A stretch of DNA of 43,480 nucleotides from Rhodococcus sp. Leaf278. GTDB taxonomy: Bacteria > Actinomycetota > Actinomycetes > Mycobacteriales > Mycobacteriaceae. Location of the stretch: NCBI RefSeq assembly GCF_001426085.1, contig NZ_LMRR01000007.1, positions 1-43,480 on the forward strand. The letters are read 5' to 3'. Below, in pieces: positions 29,420 to 39,063 of the stretch (positions are counted from its first letter, which is position 1; each line of letters begins with the position of its first letter). A program made the translations under genes and the position numbers. The notes beneath the pieces were generated by a model. It saw only the letters and a program-made list of their open reading frames with translations. It was not told the DNA's origin and did not search any database.

Positions 29420-30439
29420 ATGCAGTACCGCACATTAGGACGAACCGGCGTCCAGGTCAGCGCGCTCTCACTCGGCGCGATGAACTTCGGAGCGATCGGG
29501 CGCACCACGCAAGACGAGGCCACCGCCATCGTCGATGCAGCGCTAGAGGGCGGCATCAACCTCATCGACACCGCGGACATGTACAGCCAGGGGCAGTCGG
29601 AGGAGATGGTCGGCAAGGCGATCGCAGGTCGCCGCGAGAACGTCGTGCTGGCCACCAAAGTCTTCAACCCGATGGGCGACGAACGGAATCACCAGGGCAG
29701 TTCGCGACGCTGGATCACCACCGAACTCGAGAACAGCCTGCGCCGACTCGACACCGATCACGTCGACCTCTACCAGATACACCGCTGGGATCCCACAACG
29801 AGCGACGAGGAAACCCTCGCCGCGCTGACGGATCTGCAGCGAGCCGGGAAGATTCGCCACTTCGGCTCTTCCACCTATCCGGCCTACCGAATCGTGCAGG
29901 CGCAGTGGGCAGCCCGGGAACACCACCTCGCACGGTTCGTCACCGAGCAGCCGCAGTACTCGATCCTGCAGCGCAGCATCGAATCCCACGTTCTTCCGGT
30001 CACGCAGGAGTACGGAATGGGAGTACTCGTGTGGAGCCCACTGGCCGGCGGTTTCCTCACCGGAGCCATCCGGGCAGGGCGAGCGGCCACCACCAACCGT
30101 GCGGTGATGATGCCCGAGCGTTTCGGCACGGACACCCCCACCGGACAGGCCAAACTCGATGCTGTGGAGAAGCTGGTCGCTGTCGCCGACGAGGCCGGCC
30201 TGACGTTGATCCAACTCGCACTCGGTTTCGTGACAGCGCATCCGGGCGTCACCAGCGCCATCGTCGGGCCCCGTACTGTCGACCACCTACACTCGCAGCT
30301 CGCTGCCGCCGACACCGTCTTGCCAGCCGACATCCTGGACAGGATCGACGAGATCATCGCGCCCGGTGTCGATCTCGCTCCCGGTGACAAATTCGACACC
30401 CCACCCGCACTCCTCGACGCGTCCCTGCGGAGACGCTGA
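29420..30439 (+). CDS. Aldo/keto reductase
   Basis: The 339-residue protein is an NADPH-dependent oxidoreductase of the AKR superfamily (YghZ/GSJ-like group). It shows the catalytic tetrad Asp50, Tyr55, Lys80 and His121 in LIDTADMY, ATKVF and YQIHRWD, and late TSAIVGPRTVDHL for the cofactor phosphate. AAGGAG 6 nt before ATG 29420 fixes the start; the open frame to the left is not used. It is followed after 1 bp by an LLM oxidoreductase gene, and both are probably repressed by the divergent TetR protein. The substrate is unknown. Confidence 0.92.
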   Translation: MQYRTLGRTGVQVSALSLGAMNFGAIGRTTQDEATAIVDAALEGGINLIDTADMYSQGQSEEMVGKAIAGRRENVVLATKVFNPMGDERNHQGSSRRWITTELENSLRRLDTDHVDLYQIHRWDPTTSDEETLAALTDLQRAGKIRHFGSSTYPAYRIVQAQWAAREHHLARFVTEQPQYSILQRSIESHVLPVTQEYGMGVLVWSPLAGGFLTGAIRAGRAATTNRAVMMPERFGTDTPTGQAKLDAVEKLVAVADEAGLTLIQLALGFVTAHPGVTSAIVGPRTVDHLHSQLAAADTVLPADILDRIDEIIAPGVDLAPGDKFDTPPALLDASLRRR

Positions 30440-30440
30440 C

Positions 30441-31298
30441 ATGGCGAGTTTCGGTCTGATGACCCCTCCACAGAACGTCCCCTACGCCGACCTACTCCGG
30501 GTGTGGCGCGAGGCAGACAGCATGCCCGAGATCGAGCACGCGTGGCTGTTCGATCACCTCATGCCCATCGGCGGAGATCTCGACGGCCCGATCTTCGAGG
30601 GTTGGACCATGCTGGCTGCCCTGGCCGCACAGACCGAGCGGTTACGACTGGGAATCATGGTCACCAGCAATCGCATTCGCCCGCCGGCGATCCTCGCGAA
30701 GATCGCCGCCACGGTCGACGCGGTCTCGCACGGTCGGCTGGACTTCGGTATCGGCGCCGGGTCACGGCCGAGTGTGCCGATGGCGCGACGGGAGTACGAC
30801 GGCAACGGTCTTCCCTACAGTGACGCCGCGGATGCCGTTGCGAGACTGGGTGAATCGCTCACCGTGATTCGCAGACTGTGGACCGAGGACGAACCCTTCG
30901 ACTTCCACGGTACCCACGTCGACCTCGTCGGGGCGTTCCAGAACCCGAAACCTGTTCAGCGACCCGGCCCACCGATCGTGATCGGCGGCCGAGCCGCAGA
31001 AGTGCTGCGTCTCGTTGCCGCGCACGCCGACATCTGGAACATCCCCGGCGGGGACCTCGACGACGCACTGGACCGAGCGAGACTGCTCGACCGGTTCTGC
31101 GCGGAGATCGGGCGCGATCCAGCGACGATCACGCGATCGGTCGCTTTCGGAGTGTCGTTCGAGGAACCCGAGAAGACGAGAAACGACATCGGCGACGCCA
31201 TCGCCGCAGGATTCGATCACGTCGTTCTCATCCTCCCGGGCCCCTACCCCGCCGGCATCGCGCACCGAGTGAGCGAGGAGTTCATCGCTCACTCATAG
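30441..31298 (+). CDS. LLM-class (luciferase-like) flavin or F420-dependent oxidoreductase
   Basis: The 285-residue protein has the luciferase-like TIM-barrel pattern: AWLFDHLMPIGG at 34-45, LRLGIMVTSNRIRPPAILAKIAATVDAVSHGRLDFGIGAG at 70-109, and PPIVIGGRAAEVLRLVAAHADIWN. These features are common to FMN- and F420-dependent members, and the protein resembles the F420 group. It lies 1 bp after the aldo/keto reductase gene in the same operon. With fgd in the genome, F420 is a possible cofactor. Substrate unknown. Confidence 0.87.
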   Translation: MASFGLMTPPQNVPYADLLRVWREADSMPEIEHAWLFDHLMPIGGDLDGPIFEGWTMLAALAAQTERLRLGIMVTSNRIRPPAILAKIAATVDAVSHGRLDFGIGAGSRPSVPMARREYDGNGLPYSDAADAVARLGESLTVIRRLWTEDEPFDFHGTHVDLVGAFQNPKPVQRPGPPIVIGGRAAEVLRLVAAHADIWNIPGGDLDDALDRARLLDRFCAEIGRDPATITRSVAFGVSFEEPEKTRNDIGDAIAAGFDHVVLILPGPYPAGIAHRVSEEFIAHS

Positions 31299-31322
31299 GA
31301 ACCTGTGCGCCCGGCCTTGTCC

Positions 31323-32258
31323 TCAGGGAATCAGGAGGAACTTTCCGCGCGGGTGCGTCGACTGCAACTCAGCATGCGCCTTCGCGGCGTCGTCGAGCGG
31401 AAAGACCTTGGCAACCGTCACCTCGAACACACCTGCACCTGCCTGCTCCAGCAGCACCGGGGACGCCAGACGTCGACGCTCCATGCTCGCCGGCCCACCA
31501 ACGGTGAGGAAACCGTCCGCCGACGCCCGCCCGAAAGCTGCCGTGCTGACCAATCTAGATCTGTTCGTGAGTAATTCGAGAGACACGTCGATGGCCTCGT
31601 CGGTGCCCACCGTGTCGATTGCCGCATCGATACCGTTCGGTGCGGCTGCTCGAACACGCTCGAGCAAGCCCTCGCCGTATTCGACGGGCTCGGCCCCGAA
31701 TGCACGCAGTGCATCGTGGTTCTGTCGGCGCGCAGTCCCGATGACGGTGGCACCGCGCTCGAGGGCAAGCTGAGCCACGACGGACCCGACACCGCCTGCT
31801 GCTCCGTGCACGAGGACAGTGTCTCCGCTCTTGATAGCGACCGATTCCATTGCGTCGTAGGCGGTTCCAGCCACAGCGAGTACACCCGCAGCAATGTTCC
31901 AATCCAAGGCGTCCGGCTTCGGAAACACAAATCGTGCGGGAACCAGAATCCGCTCGGCGTATGTACCGTTGTGGCCGGACACGACCACCTCGTCGCCCAC
32001 TGCGATAGGCCCGCTCGGGCCCTCGACGGGTCCGCCGACCGCAACCACGATCCCCGATGCCTCGCTACCCAACGCAATCGGGAGTTTGGATTCGTCGGTG
32101 CCGAACGCGCCGCTGTAGCTCTTGTAGTCGAAGGGGTTGACGCCTATTGCCTTCACCTCGACCAGAACTTCACCTTCGGACGGCTCGGGCAACTCTCGGT
32201 CGACGATCTCGATGACGTCGGGACCGCCGTAGGACGCCGCAACTGCAACTCGTGTCAT
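31323..32258 (-). CDS. Zinc-independent quinone oxidoreductase-like MDR protein
   Basis: The 311-residue NAD(P)-dependent medium-chain reductase has the quinone-oxidoreductase pattern: VKAIGVNPFDYKSYSG, LGSEASGIVVAVG, the cofactor-binding VLVHGAAGGVGSVVAQLALERGA and GKFLLIP at the end. No zinc-binding cysteines are present. It starts 37 bp after the last LLM monooxygenase gene of the organosulfur operon on the same strand, so it may be the last gene of that operon. Its role there, for instance handling a carbonyl product, is inference. It converges on the LLM gene ending at 31298. Confidence 0.87.
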   Translation of the reverse strand: MTRVAVAASYGGPDVIEIVDRELPEPSEGEVLVEVKAIGVNPFDYKSYSGAFGTDESKLPIALGSEASGIVVAVGGPVEGPSGPIAVGDEVVVSGHNGTYAERILVPARFVFPKPDALDWNIAAGVLAVAGTAYDAMESVAIKSGDTVLVHGAAGGVGSVVAQLALERGATVIGTARRQNHDALRAFGAEPVEYGEGLLERVRAAAPNGIDAAIDTVGTDEAIDVSLELLTNRSRLVSTAAFGRASADGFLTVGGPASMERRRLASPVLLEQAGAGVFEVTVAKVFPLDDAAKAHAELQSTHPRGKFLLIP

Positions 32259-32295
32259 GCGCCGTACAACGGTCGCCACGGCGCATATGTTCCGC

Positions 32296-33420
32296 TCAGA
32301 TCCGGAGGCGCGGTAGTCCCCATTCTTTACCGAGTAGTTCGTACGAGCGCAGCCGGTCTGCATGTCCATGTGCGACCGAGGTGATCACCAGTTCGTCCGC
32401 GCCGGTTGCGTCCTGCAGCGCCTCCAACTTGTCCGACACCGTTGCCGCAGACCCGACGACCTGAGTGTCCACCCGATCGGCGACGAGCTGGTACTCCTCG
32501 CCGGTCAGGGGTGCCACAGCTTTCGGATCGGGATACTCGACTGCACCTCGGCCGCTCCGAATGCTGTGCACCCACTGCGGGAATGACGCCGCCAATTCTG
32601 CCGCCACTGAATCCTCTGCTGCTACAACCACATCGGCCGACACCGCAACGTATGGCTCGGACAGCCGATCCGACGGCACAAAGGCACGGCGATACTCGTC
32701 GATCGCCCCGAGAGTCGTCCCCGGGCTGAAGTGGTAGCTCGCTGCGAACGGCAGACCGCGGGCCCCGGCCTCACGGGCAGTCGGCCCAGCGCTGCTGCCG
32801 AACAGCCACAGCGCCACGTCGGCCCCGACACCCGGCCGTGCCGTCAGCGGCACCCCGTCCCGCTCGTAGGTACCGGCAAGCAATGCAGTGAGGTCGTCGA
32901 GCTGCTCGTGGAAGTCCGGAGCCTCAGCGTGTGGTTGCTGCAACGAAGCCAACGACGCAGCCAACATCGGGGTCTTGCGCGGGGCGGCCGCGGCGGGGGC
33001 TACCGGGAACAGCTCCGAGGACCCTGATGACACCGCACGCTCGGGCGCAGCCTGCTCGGCATCGGCCAGGGCTGCTGCCTTGCGCTGACCGGACCTACCG
33101 ACACCCAGATCGATGCGTCCCGGATACAGAGCGTCGACTGTCCCGAAGGATTCGACGACGGCAGCAGCCGTCGTGAATCCGAGCTGGACCGCGGCGGATC
33201 CAACACGAATCCGGTTGGTAGCAGCGGCAATCAGACCGATCAACACTGCGGGTGACGAGCTGGCTGCCGCCACGAAGTGATGCTCGGCCACCCAGTAGCG
33301 CTCGTAACCCCACTCCTCGGTCTGGCGAGCAAGGTCCAGGGTGTTACGAAGCGCTTGCTGAGCGGTCGACCCCTCGCTGATCGGGGACAGATCGAGAACG
33401 GACAACGGAACTCGCGTCAT
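32296..33420 (-). CDS. LLM-class flavin-dependent monooxygenase (MsnO8-like)
   Basis: The 374-residue protein starts VPLSVLDLSPISEGSTAQQALRNTLDLARQTEEWGYERYWVAEHH, the start of the alkanal-monooxygenase-like (MsnO8/YxeK) LLM group, and continues with IRVGSAAVQLGF, YPGRIDLGVGRS and WLFGSSAGPTAREAG. Such enzymes use reduced FMN and oxygen. The ATG overlaps the DUF1684 stop as ATGA, so it belongs to the SAM-riboswitch operon. An Ala/Ser-rich insertion (about 130-165) is unusual. No flavin reductase gene is visible in the operon. Confidence 0.87.
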   Translation of the reverse strand: MTRVPLSVLDLSPISEGSTAQQALRNTLDLARQTEEWGYERYWVAEHHFVAAASSSPAVLIGLIAAATNRIRVGSAAVQLGFTTAAAVVESFGTVDALYPGRIDLGVGRSGQRKAAALADAEQAAPERAVSSGSSELFPVAPAAAAPRKTPMLAASLASLQQPHAEAPDFHEQLDDLTALLAGTYERDGVPLTARPGVGADVALWLFGSSAGPTAREAGARGLPFAASYHFSPGTTLGAIDEYRRAFVPSDRLSEPYVAVSADVVVAAEDSVAAELAASFPQWVHSIRSGRGAVEYPDPKAVAPLTGEEYQLVADRVDTQVVGSAATVSDKLEALQDATGADELVITSVAHGHADRLRSYELLGKEWGLPRLRI

Positions 33421-34157
33421 CTCGGGTTCTTCTCCCCTGCCTCGACAGCGACAGTCAGCCTGTTCTCGGTAGGCGCGACGGGGCACGTCGCGTAGTCGGT
33501 GAACGCACACGGAAGGTTGGATGCCCGGTTGAAATCGAGGACGACGATGTCATCTTCCGGAGCGGGTACTGCCAGAATCCGGGCCGCCGGATACGTGGTG
33601 ACACCACTGGTCTTATCGGTGAACAGCACCTTCAGATCACTGCCCGCACCGCCGAAAGCGAGCAACTGCTGTGTGGTGCCCGCCAATTCGAAGTCGAGAG
33701 TGCCCACGGCCGTGTGGTGGTGTTCGAGTCCTTCCACCACCGCTCCGGTCGTGATGGTGATCGGCGAGTCGTACGGGGTGAACCTACCGGTGGCAACGAA
33801 GTGCTCGTTCGGCTCGTAGGCCGGGATACCGGTATAGGACTGCAGGGTCTGTGCTTTCGGGTCGTGTACGCGCAGCGCGACCGAACCGGTCCGACGGATC
33901 ACTTCGATACGCCGATCGCCGTCCTCGACGAGGATGCCCGGTGCACCCTCCACCGGATTCAGCGTCGTCACCCCGTCGAATCCCTCGACGGTCACCGAAT
34001 CGGCATCGGCTTTCCATCGGCCGGGTAAGTCCGCGATGGTCTCGAATTCATCCGTCAGCCAATACAAGCCGGTCAACGACACCCAACCCAGCGGGTCACC
34101 GTAGGACGTCTCACGGTCGGCATGCCATTGCTTCCAGTCCTGCTCGAAATCACTCAT
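33417..34157 (-). CDS. DUF1684 family protein
   Basis: The 246-residue protein matches DUF1684. It has a start with GDPLGWVSLTGLYWL (near residues 20-34), then LDFNRASNLPCAFTDYATCPVAPTENRLTVAVEAGEK at the end, where a cysteine pair and PTENRL are conserved in the family. The biochemical role is unknown. It sits between two monooxygenase genes with ATGA overlaps on both sides (33417-33420 and 34154-34157), which ties it functionally to the uptake and oxidation of the operon substrate. Confidence 0.85.
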   Translation of the reverse strand: MSDFEQDWKQWHADRETSYGDPLGWVSLTGLYWLTDEFETIADLPGRWKADADSVTVEGFDGVTTLNPVEGAPGILVEDGDRRIEVIRRTGSVALRVHDPKAQTLQSYTGIPAYEPNEHFVATGRFTPYDSPITITTGAVVEGLEHHHTAVGTLDFELAGTTQQLLAFGGAGSDLKVLFTDKTSGVTTYPAARILAVPAPEDDIVVLDFNRASNLPCAFTDYATCPVAPTENRLTVAVEAGEKNPR

Positions 34158-35509
34158 GATGCTCGCACTCCTTCACGCTGTTCGTACGGATGCCGCAGAC
34201 CGAGGTGGTCGCGCAGGGTGGTTCCGGCATACTCGGTGCGGAAGCTACCGCGGTCCTGAAGTTCCGGAATCACCTTGTCGACGAATTCATCGAGCCCGGC
34301 CGGGGTGATATGCGGGACGAGAATGAAGCCGTCGCTCGCGTTGTTCTGTACGTAGCTGTCGATCTCATCCGCCACCTGCGCAGGCGTTCCGACGAACTGC
34401 TGCCGCGTCGTCATCGCGATGATCAGTTCACGGATGCTCAGGTTGTCTGCTTCGGCGCGCTCGCGATACTGCTGGGCGATGGTTCTGGGGTCGCCATGTC
34501 GCGCGCGGCCGCGGGTGATGGACACGTCCCCGCTGGGTTCGATATCGGGCAACGGACCGTCCGGGTCGTATGCAGACAGGTCCTGTCCCCACACCTGTTC
34601 GAGGAACGAAATTGCCGTCTTACCGCTGACCTGCTGATGCCGGATGTGGTCCGCCTTCTCGACCGCGTCCTGAGCAGAGTCTCCGAGCACGAAGGTCGCT
34701 GCGGGCAGCACCTTCAGGTCGTCGTGCTCGCGGCCGTACTTGGCGAGCCGACCCTTGACGTCGGAGTAGAACTTCTGTCCGTCCTCGAGCGTGCCGTGGA
34801 TGGTGAAGATCGCATCGGCCTTCGCTGCTCCGAACTCTCGGCCCTCGTCGGAGTCGCCCGCCTGCAACAGAACCGGATGCCCCTGCGGACTGCGCGGCAG
34901 TGTGAAGCGGCCCTCGACCTCGAACTGGGGCCCGGAGTGCCTCACGGTGCGGATCTCGGACTCGCGACCGAAGATTCCCCGCTCGCGGTCGACGACGAAG
35001 GCATCGGTCTGCCAGCTGTCCCAGAGCTTTCGCGCGACGTCGACGATCTCGTTGGCACGCACGTAACGGTCGGCACGATCGAGATAGCCACCCCGTCGGA
35101 AATTCTCGCCGGTGAATGCATCCGAGGACGTCACCATGTTCCATGCCGCCCTACCGTCGGACAGGTGGTCCAGTGAGGAGAATTGTTTCGCGAGTTCGAA
35201 CGGTTCGTTGAACGTGGTGTTGATCGTCCCGGCCAGTCCGAGCTTGGCCGTCACCGATGCAAGCGCGTTCAGGACGGTGAGCGTATCCGGCCGTCCGACC
35301 ACGTCGAGATCGTGAATCTTGTTGCGGTGCTCACGCAGTCGCAGTCCTTCGGCGAGGAAGAAGAAATCGAACAGACCACGCTCGGCCGATTCGGCGAGGT
35401 GCACGAACGAATCGAACTCGATCTGGCTCTTCGATTCCGGATCGGCCCAGACGGTGGTGTTGTTGACGCCGGGAAAATGAGCACCCAGATGTATCTGCTT
35501 CTTCGTCAC
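34154..35509 (-). CDS. NtaA/SnaA/DszA-family FMN-dependent monooxygenase
   Basis: The 451-residue protein is full length for this LLM family, which includes DszA (dibenzothiophene sulfone), NtaA (nitrilotriacetate) and SnaA. Family features include LGAHFPGVNNTTVWADPES, ERGLFDFFFLAEGLRLREH, LDHLSDGRAAWNMVTSSD, FRRGGYLDRADRYVRANEIVDVARKLWDSW, and SPQGHPVLLQAGDSDEGREFGA. With reduced FMN and oxygen, such enzymes break C-S or C-N bonds. The SAM riboswitch upstream argues for an organosulfur substrate here. ATGA overlaps join it to both neighbours. Confidence 0.92.
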   Translation of the reverse strand: MTKKQIHLGAHFPGVNNTTVWADPESKSQIEFDSFVHLAESAERGLFDFFFLAEGLRLREHRNKIHDLDVVGRPDTLTVLNALASVTAKLGLAGTINTTFNEPFELAKQFSSLDHLSDGRAAWNMVTSSDAFTGENFRRGGYLDRADRYVRANEIVDVARKLWDSWQTDAFVVDRERGIFGRESEIRTVRHSGPQFEVEGRFTLPRSPQGHPVLLQAGDSDEGREFGAAKADAIFTIHGTLEDGQKFYSDVKGRLAKYGREHDDLKVLPAATFVLGDSAQDAVEKADHIRHQQVSGKTAISFLEQVWGQDLSAYDPDGPLPDIEPSGDVSITRGRARHGDPRTIAQQYRERAEADNLSIRELIIAMTTRQQFVGTPAQVADEIDSYVQNNASDGFILVPHITPAGLDEFVDKVIPELQDRGSFRTEYAGTTLRDHLGLRHPYEQREGVRAS

Positions 35510-36582
35510 AGGCTCTTCCCTTCGAGTGCATAGCGATTGACGGGGCGCGTCAGGCCGAGACGCTCGCGCAGAGTCGATCCGCTGCGGGTGTCGGTGGCCG
35601 GTAGTGCCGCCACTCCAGACGGCAGGGCGAGCGGTACCAGGGTGACCCCGTCCAGCCCGGCCGCTTCGATGGAACCGAGCAGGAGATGCAAGCCCGCCAG
35701 GTCGCCGATATGCGACACGCTCTCAGCGGCTCTGACGTGCCCCGCCCAGTTGTCGAGCTGAGCGAGTTCCTCAGCAGCAGAATCGGATACCAAGGTCTCC
35801 ACGTCCAACAGCACGAACACGTCGGCCGGGTCACGGCCTTCGGCAACGACGGCCCGTCGAATGCGGGCGGCGGTCGTTGCCGCGTCCTCGATAGTGTCGG
35901 CGGCGATACGGACAATGTCGGAGCGCGCAGCGGCTACCGCCGCAGACTCGTCGGACTCGGCGCGAATCACGACGAGCGGCTGACCCTGAGGAGATCTCGG
36001 CGTGATCGACGGGCCCTTGACCGAGAAGTTCTCACCCTCGAAATCGATGTAGTGCAACTTGTCTCGGTCGATGAACCGTCCGGACGCAACGTCGCGGATC
36101 TCCGCGTCGTCCTCCCAGCTGTCCCACAGCCTGGTGACGACCTCGATCGCCTCGTCCGCCTCACGCCAGAGGCTGCCGTTGTCCTGCTGCGCTTTCCGAC
36201 CGAACAGCGCTGCCTGCTCGGCACCCGGACTCACCTCGACCTGCCAACCGGCCCGGCCGTGAGAAGCGAAATCGAGACTCGCGATCTGCTTCGAGATGTG
36301 GAACGGCTCGGTGTGCGTGACGGTGATCGTGGGCACCAGCCCGATCGTCTCGGTGAGGGCGGCTGCCCGTGCCGCGACGGCTGCGGCCTCGAGCGTCCGG
36401 CTGGCGAACGAATCGCCCAGAAACGCAAGATCGATACCCGCTCGGTCTGCGGTCTGTAGCTGGTCGATCCAGAACCCTGCTGTGAACAGGTCTTCGGCGC
36501 GAGAATCGGGACGACGCCAGGCCTGCGGATGGGCGCCGCTGCCTCTCAGGTCTATCGCGGTCAGGAACAGCTTGTCAGACAC
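35506..36582 (-). CDS. LLM-class FMN-dependent monooxygenase
   Basis: The 358-residue protein belongs to the same large family as the next gene but to a shorter branch. It starts with LFLTAIDLRGSGAHPQAWR, followed by AGIDLAFLGDSFA, FHISKQIASLDFASHGRAGWQVEVSPGAEQA, and SPQGQPLVVIRAESDESAAVAAARSD. It probably oxidises the imported compound or the product of its neighbour, with reduced FMN from an unlinked reductase. The start overlaps the end of the ABC ATPase gene by 8 bp, which couples import and oxidation. Confidence 0.9.
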   Translation of the reverse strand: MSDKLFLTAIDLRGSGAHPQAWRRPDSRAEDLFTAGFWIDQLQTADRAGIDLAFLGDSFASRTLEAAAVAARAAALTETIGLVPTITVTHTEPFHISKQIASLDFASHGRAGWQVEVSPGAEQAALFGRKAQQDNGSLWREADEAIEVVTRLWDSWEDDAEIRDVASGRFIDRDKLHYIDFEGENFSVKGPSITPRSPQGQPLVVIRAESDESAAVAAARSDIVRIAADTIEDAATTAARIRRAVVAEGRDPADVFVLLDVETLVSDSAAEELAQLDNWAGHVRAAESVSHIGDLAGLHLLLGSIEAAGLDGVTLVPLALPSGVAALPATDTRSGSTLRERLGLTRPVNRYALEGKSL

Positions 36583-38173
36583 TGGTGCTCGCTTTCTCGT
36601 GCGCGCTTCCGGGTATGGCCCCGAGTAGCTCGCGGGTGTAGTCCTGCTGTGGATTGCCGAACAGTGCTGCGGTGTCTCCGTATTCCACGATGACGCCTGA
36701 TTGCATGACGGCCACGGTGTCGCTGATCTGACGGACGACTGCCAGATCGTGCGAGATGAAGAGGTAGCTCAGACCCAGCTCGGACTGCAGATCGTCGAGC
36801 AGCGTCAGAATCTGTGCTTGCACCGACACATCCAGGGCCGAGACCGGCTCGTCGAGCACCACCAGTTCCGGTGCCAGCGCCAGTGCTCGGGCAATCGCGA
36901 CGCGCTGGCGCTGCCCACCCGACAGCTCGGCAGGCCGTCGGGCCAGGTAGTCGCTGGTGAGCGCGACCTGATCCAGCAGCGTTCGGGCACGCTCGGAACG
37001 CTCACGCGACGAACCGACCTTGAACGCGTCCAACGGTTCTCGCACGATCTCGCCGACGCGCAGCTTTGGGTTCAGTGACGCGTACGGGTTCTGATAGACG
37101 ATCTGAACACGCCGCCGCAGTTCACGCCTGGCCTTGCCACGCAGACCGGTGATGTCCACACCGTCGAACGTGACCGAACCCGACGACGCGGTCTCGAGAC
37201 CGATCGCGATGCGCGCCAACGTGGACTTACCGGACCCGGACTCGCCGACGAGCGAGACCGTCCGCCCACGTTCGACGGTCAACGTGGCTCCCTTGACCGC
37301 ATCGAGGTGAACACCACGGCCGATGGTGAACCGCTTCGATACATCGCCGACCGTCAGGATTGGATCGGCTGCCGTGGTGCGCGCGGGTCGTACGGTCGTA
37401 TTCAGCGACGGTGCCGCGTCCAACAGTTGACGTGTGTACGCGTGCGTCGGGTTCGCCAGCACCTCTGCAGTAGGCCCCGTTTCGACGATCTGTCCTGCGC
37501 TCATGACGATGAGGCGATCGGCTCGGTCCGCCGCCACGCCCAAGTCATGGGTGATCAGCAGAACCGCGGCACCGGTCTCGGCGATCCGGGCATCGAGATG
37601 GTCGAGGATGCGTCGCTGCACGGTGACGTCGAGGGCGCTGGTCGGCTCGTCGGCGATCACCAGTTCCGGGCGGCACGCGAGAGCGATTCCGATCAACACG
37701 CGCTGACGCTGCCCACCGGACAGGTCCTGCGGATATTGCCGCGCCCGCACTTCGGGGTTGTCCAGACCTGCTTCGGTGAGGATACGAATGGCCTCGACCC
37801 TCGCGGAGCGACGATCTGCGAGGCCGTGCACCCGCAGCACCTCGGCAACCTGGTCGCCGACGCGAACCACCGGGTTCAGCGAGGTGGTCGGGTCCTGCGG
37901 AACGAGCCCGATGTGGCGGCCGCGCAACCGATTCAACGTCTTGTCCGAGGCGGTGTCGAGCCGCTGGCCGTCGAACGTCACCGATCCGCCCACGATGCGC
38001 CCGGAACCCGAGAGCAAACCGATGAGGGCGTGGGCAGTCGTCGACTTCCCGGAGCCCGATTCACCGACCACGGCCACCACCTCACCGCGGTCGACGGTGA
38101 ACCCGATGCCGGACACGGCGGTCGTCTCGCCGTAGTTCACGTGCAGATTCTCTACTTCGACAATGGGGCTCAT
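36575..38173 (-). CDS. Fused double ATP-binding protein of a peptide/nickel-type ABC importer
   Basis: The 532-residue protein joins two ATPase domains, equal to DppD and DppF in one chain. Domain 1 has Walker A GESGSGKST (37-45), signature LSGGQRQR (151-158) and Walker B LVIADEPTS. Domain 2 has Walker A at 310-318, LSGGQRQR again and LVVLDEPVS. ATG at 38173 begins the similarity, although the frame is open further upstream. The ATG overlaps the permease stop (ATGA). It powers import of the ligand bound by the lipoprotein encoded first in the operon. Confidence 0.95.
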   Translation of the reverse strand: MSPIVEVENLHVNYGETTAVSGIGFTVDRGEVVAVVGESGSGKSTTAHALIGLLSGSGRIVGGSVTFDGQRLDTASDKTLNRLRGRHIGLVPQDPTTSLNPVVRVGDQVAEVLRVHGLADRRSARVEAIRILTEAGLDNPEVRARQYPQDLSGGQRQRVLIGIALACRPELVIADEPTSALDVTVQRRILDHLDARIAETGAAVLLITHDLGVAADRADRLIVMSAGQIVETGPTAEVLANPTHAYTRQLLDAAPSLNTTVRPARTTAADPILTVGDVSKRFTIGRGVHLDAVKGATLTVERGRTVSLVGESGSGKSTLARIAIGLETASSGSVTFDGVDITGLRGKARRELRRRVQIVYQNPYASLNPKLRVGEIVREPLDAFKVGSSRERSERARTLLDQVALTSDYLARRPAELSGGQRQRVAIARALALAPELVVLDEPVSALDVSVQAQILTLLDDLQSELGLSYLFISHDLAVVRQISDTVAVMQSGVIVEYGDTAALFGNPQQDYTRELLGAIPGSAHEKASTSV

Positions 38174-39063
38174 TGTGATCGCCTCTCGAGTGCATGGCCC
38201 AGGCGGTGCGCGGACACGACGACGGCCACGATCACCAATCCCGGCAGTGTGGTCATCCACCAGGCGGTGGCCAGGAAGTTGCGGCCCTCGGAAATCAGCG
38301 ATCCCCACTCCGGTGTGGGCGGAGCAGCGCCGAAACCGAGGAAGCTCAACGCCGACACCGCAAGAACTGCCATACCGAATTCGACTGCAGCGAGTGCGAT
38401 CACCGGTCCGTACGAATTTCTGAGGATGTGCCTGCGGAACACGTCGAACCACCGAACACCCGAGGCGTACGCCGCTTCGACGTACAACGATCTGCGCACC
38501 CGCAGCACCTCCGAACGCATCACTCTGGCGAAATTGGCAATCAGCGTGACGCCGACGGCGATAGCGACATTCACGGTGCCGAAGCCCAGAGCAGTCACCA
38601 GCGCCAGCGAGAGCAGCAGCGTCGGAATCGACAGCAACACATCGACGATGCGCATCAGCACCGCGTCGACTACTCCGCCGACGGCCCCCGAGACCAGACC
38701 GATGATCGAGCCGACCACCAGGGCGATGCCGACTGCCAACAGCGTTGCCGTCAGCGACAATCCGGAACCGTGGACCACTCGGGTGAAGACGTCACGGCCG
38801 ATGTTGTCGGTGCCGAACCAGTGCGCCGCACTCGGTGCCTGCAGTTTGTCGGCCGGTGTACCCACCAGCGGGTCGCCGCTGGCGAAGACGGACGGGAACA
38901 GCGCGGACCCGAGAGCCAGCAACAGCACGACCACGGAGGCACCGAGCCAGATGTGCTTCAGCACGTCTCGCGGACCCCGGCGCCGCGCGGGTTCCGGTGT
39001 TTCTTCGACTACCGGGGGAACTGCCGAATGGACGGTCGGTTCACGAATCAGAATGTCAGACAT
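38170..39063 (-). CDS. ABC importer permease, DppC type
   Basis: The 297-residue inner-membrane protein has an N-terminal cytoplasmic segment, a first transmembrane helix at about 39-58, HWFGTDNIGRDVFTRVVHGS (typical of DppC/OppC), and the EAA-like loop VEAAYASGVRWFDVFRRHILRNS that contacts the ATPase. ATG 39063 is chosen over an upstream in-frame ATG at 39084 because the latter lies further inside the dppB-like gene. The gene overlaps the upstream permease by 8 bp. Confidence 0.93.
   Translation of the reverse strand: MSDILIREPTVHSAVPPVVEETPEPARRRGPRDVLKHIWLGASVVVLLLALGSALFPSVFASGDPLVGTPADKLQAPSAAHWFGTDNIGRDVFTRVVHGSGLSLTATLLAVGIALVVGSIIGLVSGAVGGVVDAVLMRIVDVLLSIPTLLLSLALVTALGFGTVNVAIAVGVTLIANFARVMRSEVLRVRRSLYVEAAYASGVRWFDVFRRHILRNSYGPVIALAAVEFGMAVLAVSALSFLGFGAAPPTPEWGSLISEGRNFLATAWWMTTLPGLVIVAVVVSAHRLGHALERRSQ

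Noticed and set aside
32296..36582. Assigning dszA/dszC/ntaA gene symbols to the LLM monooxygenases
   Set aside because: They belong to the superfamily, but substrate specificity cannot be read from sequence; the operon lacks the usual dszABC order and a DszB-like desulfinase.
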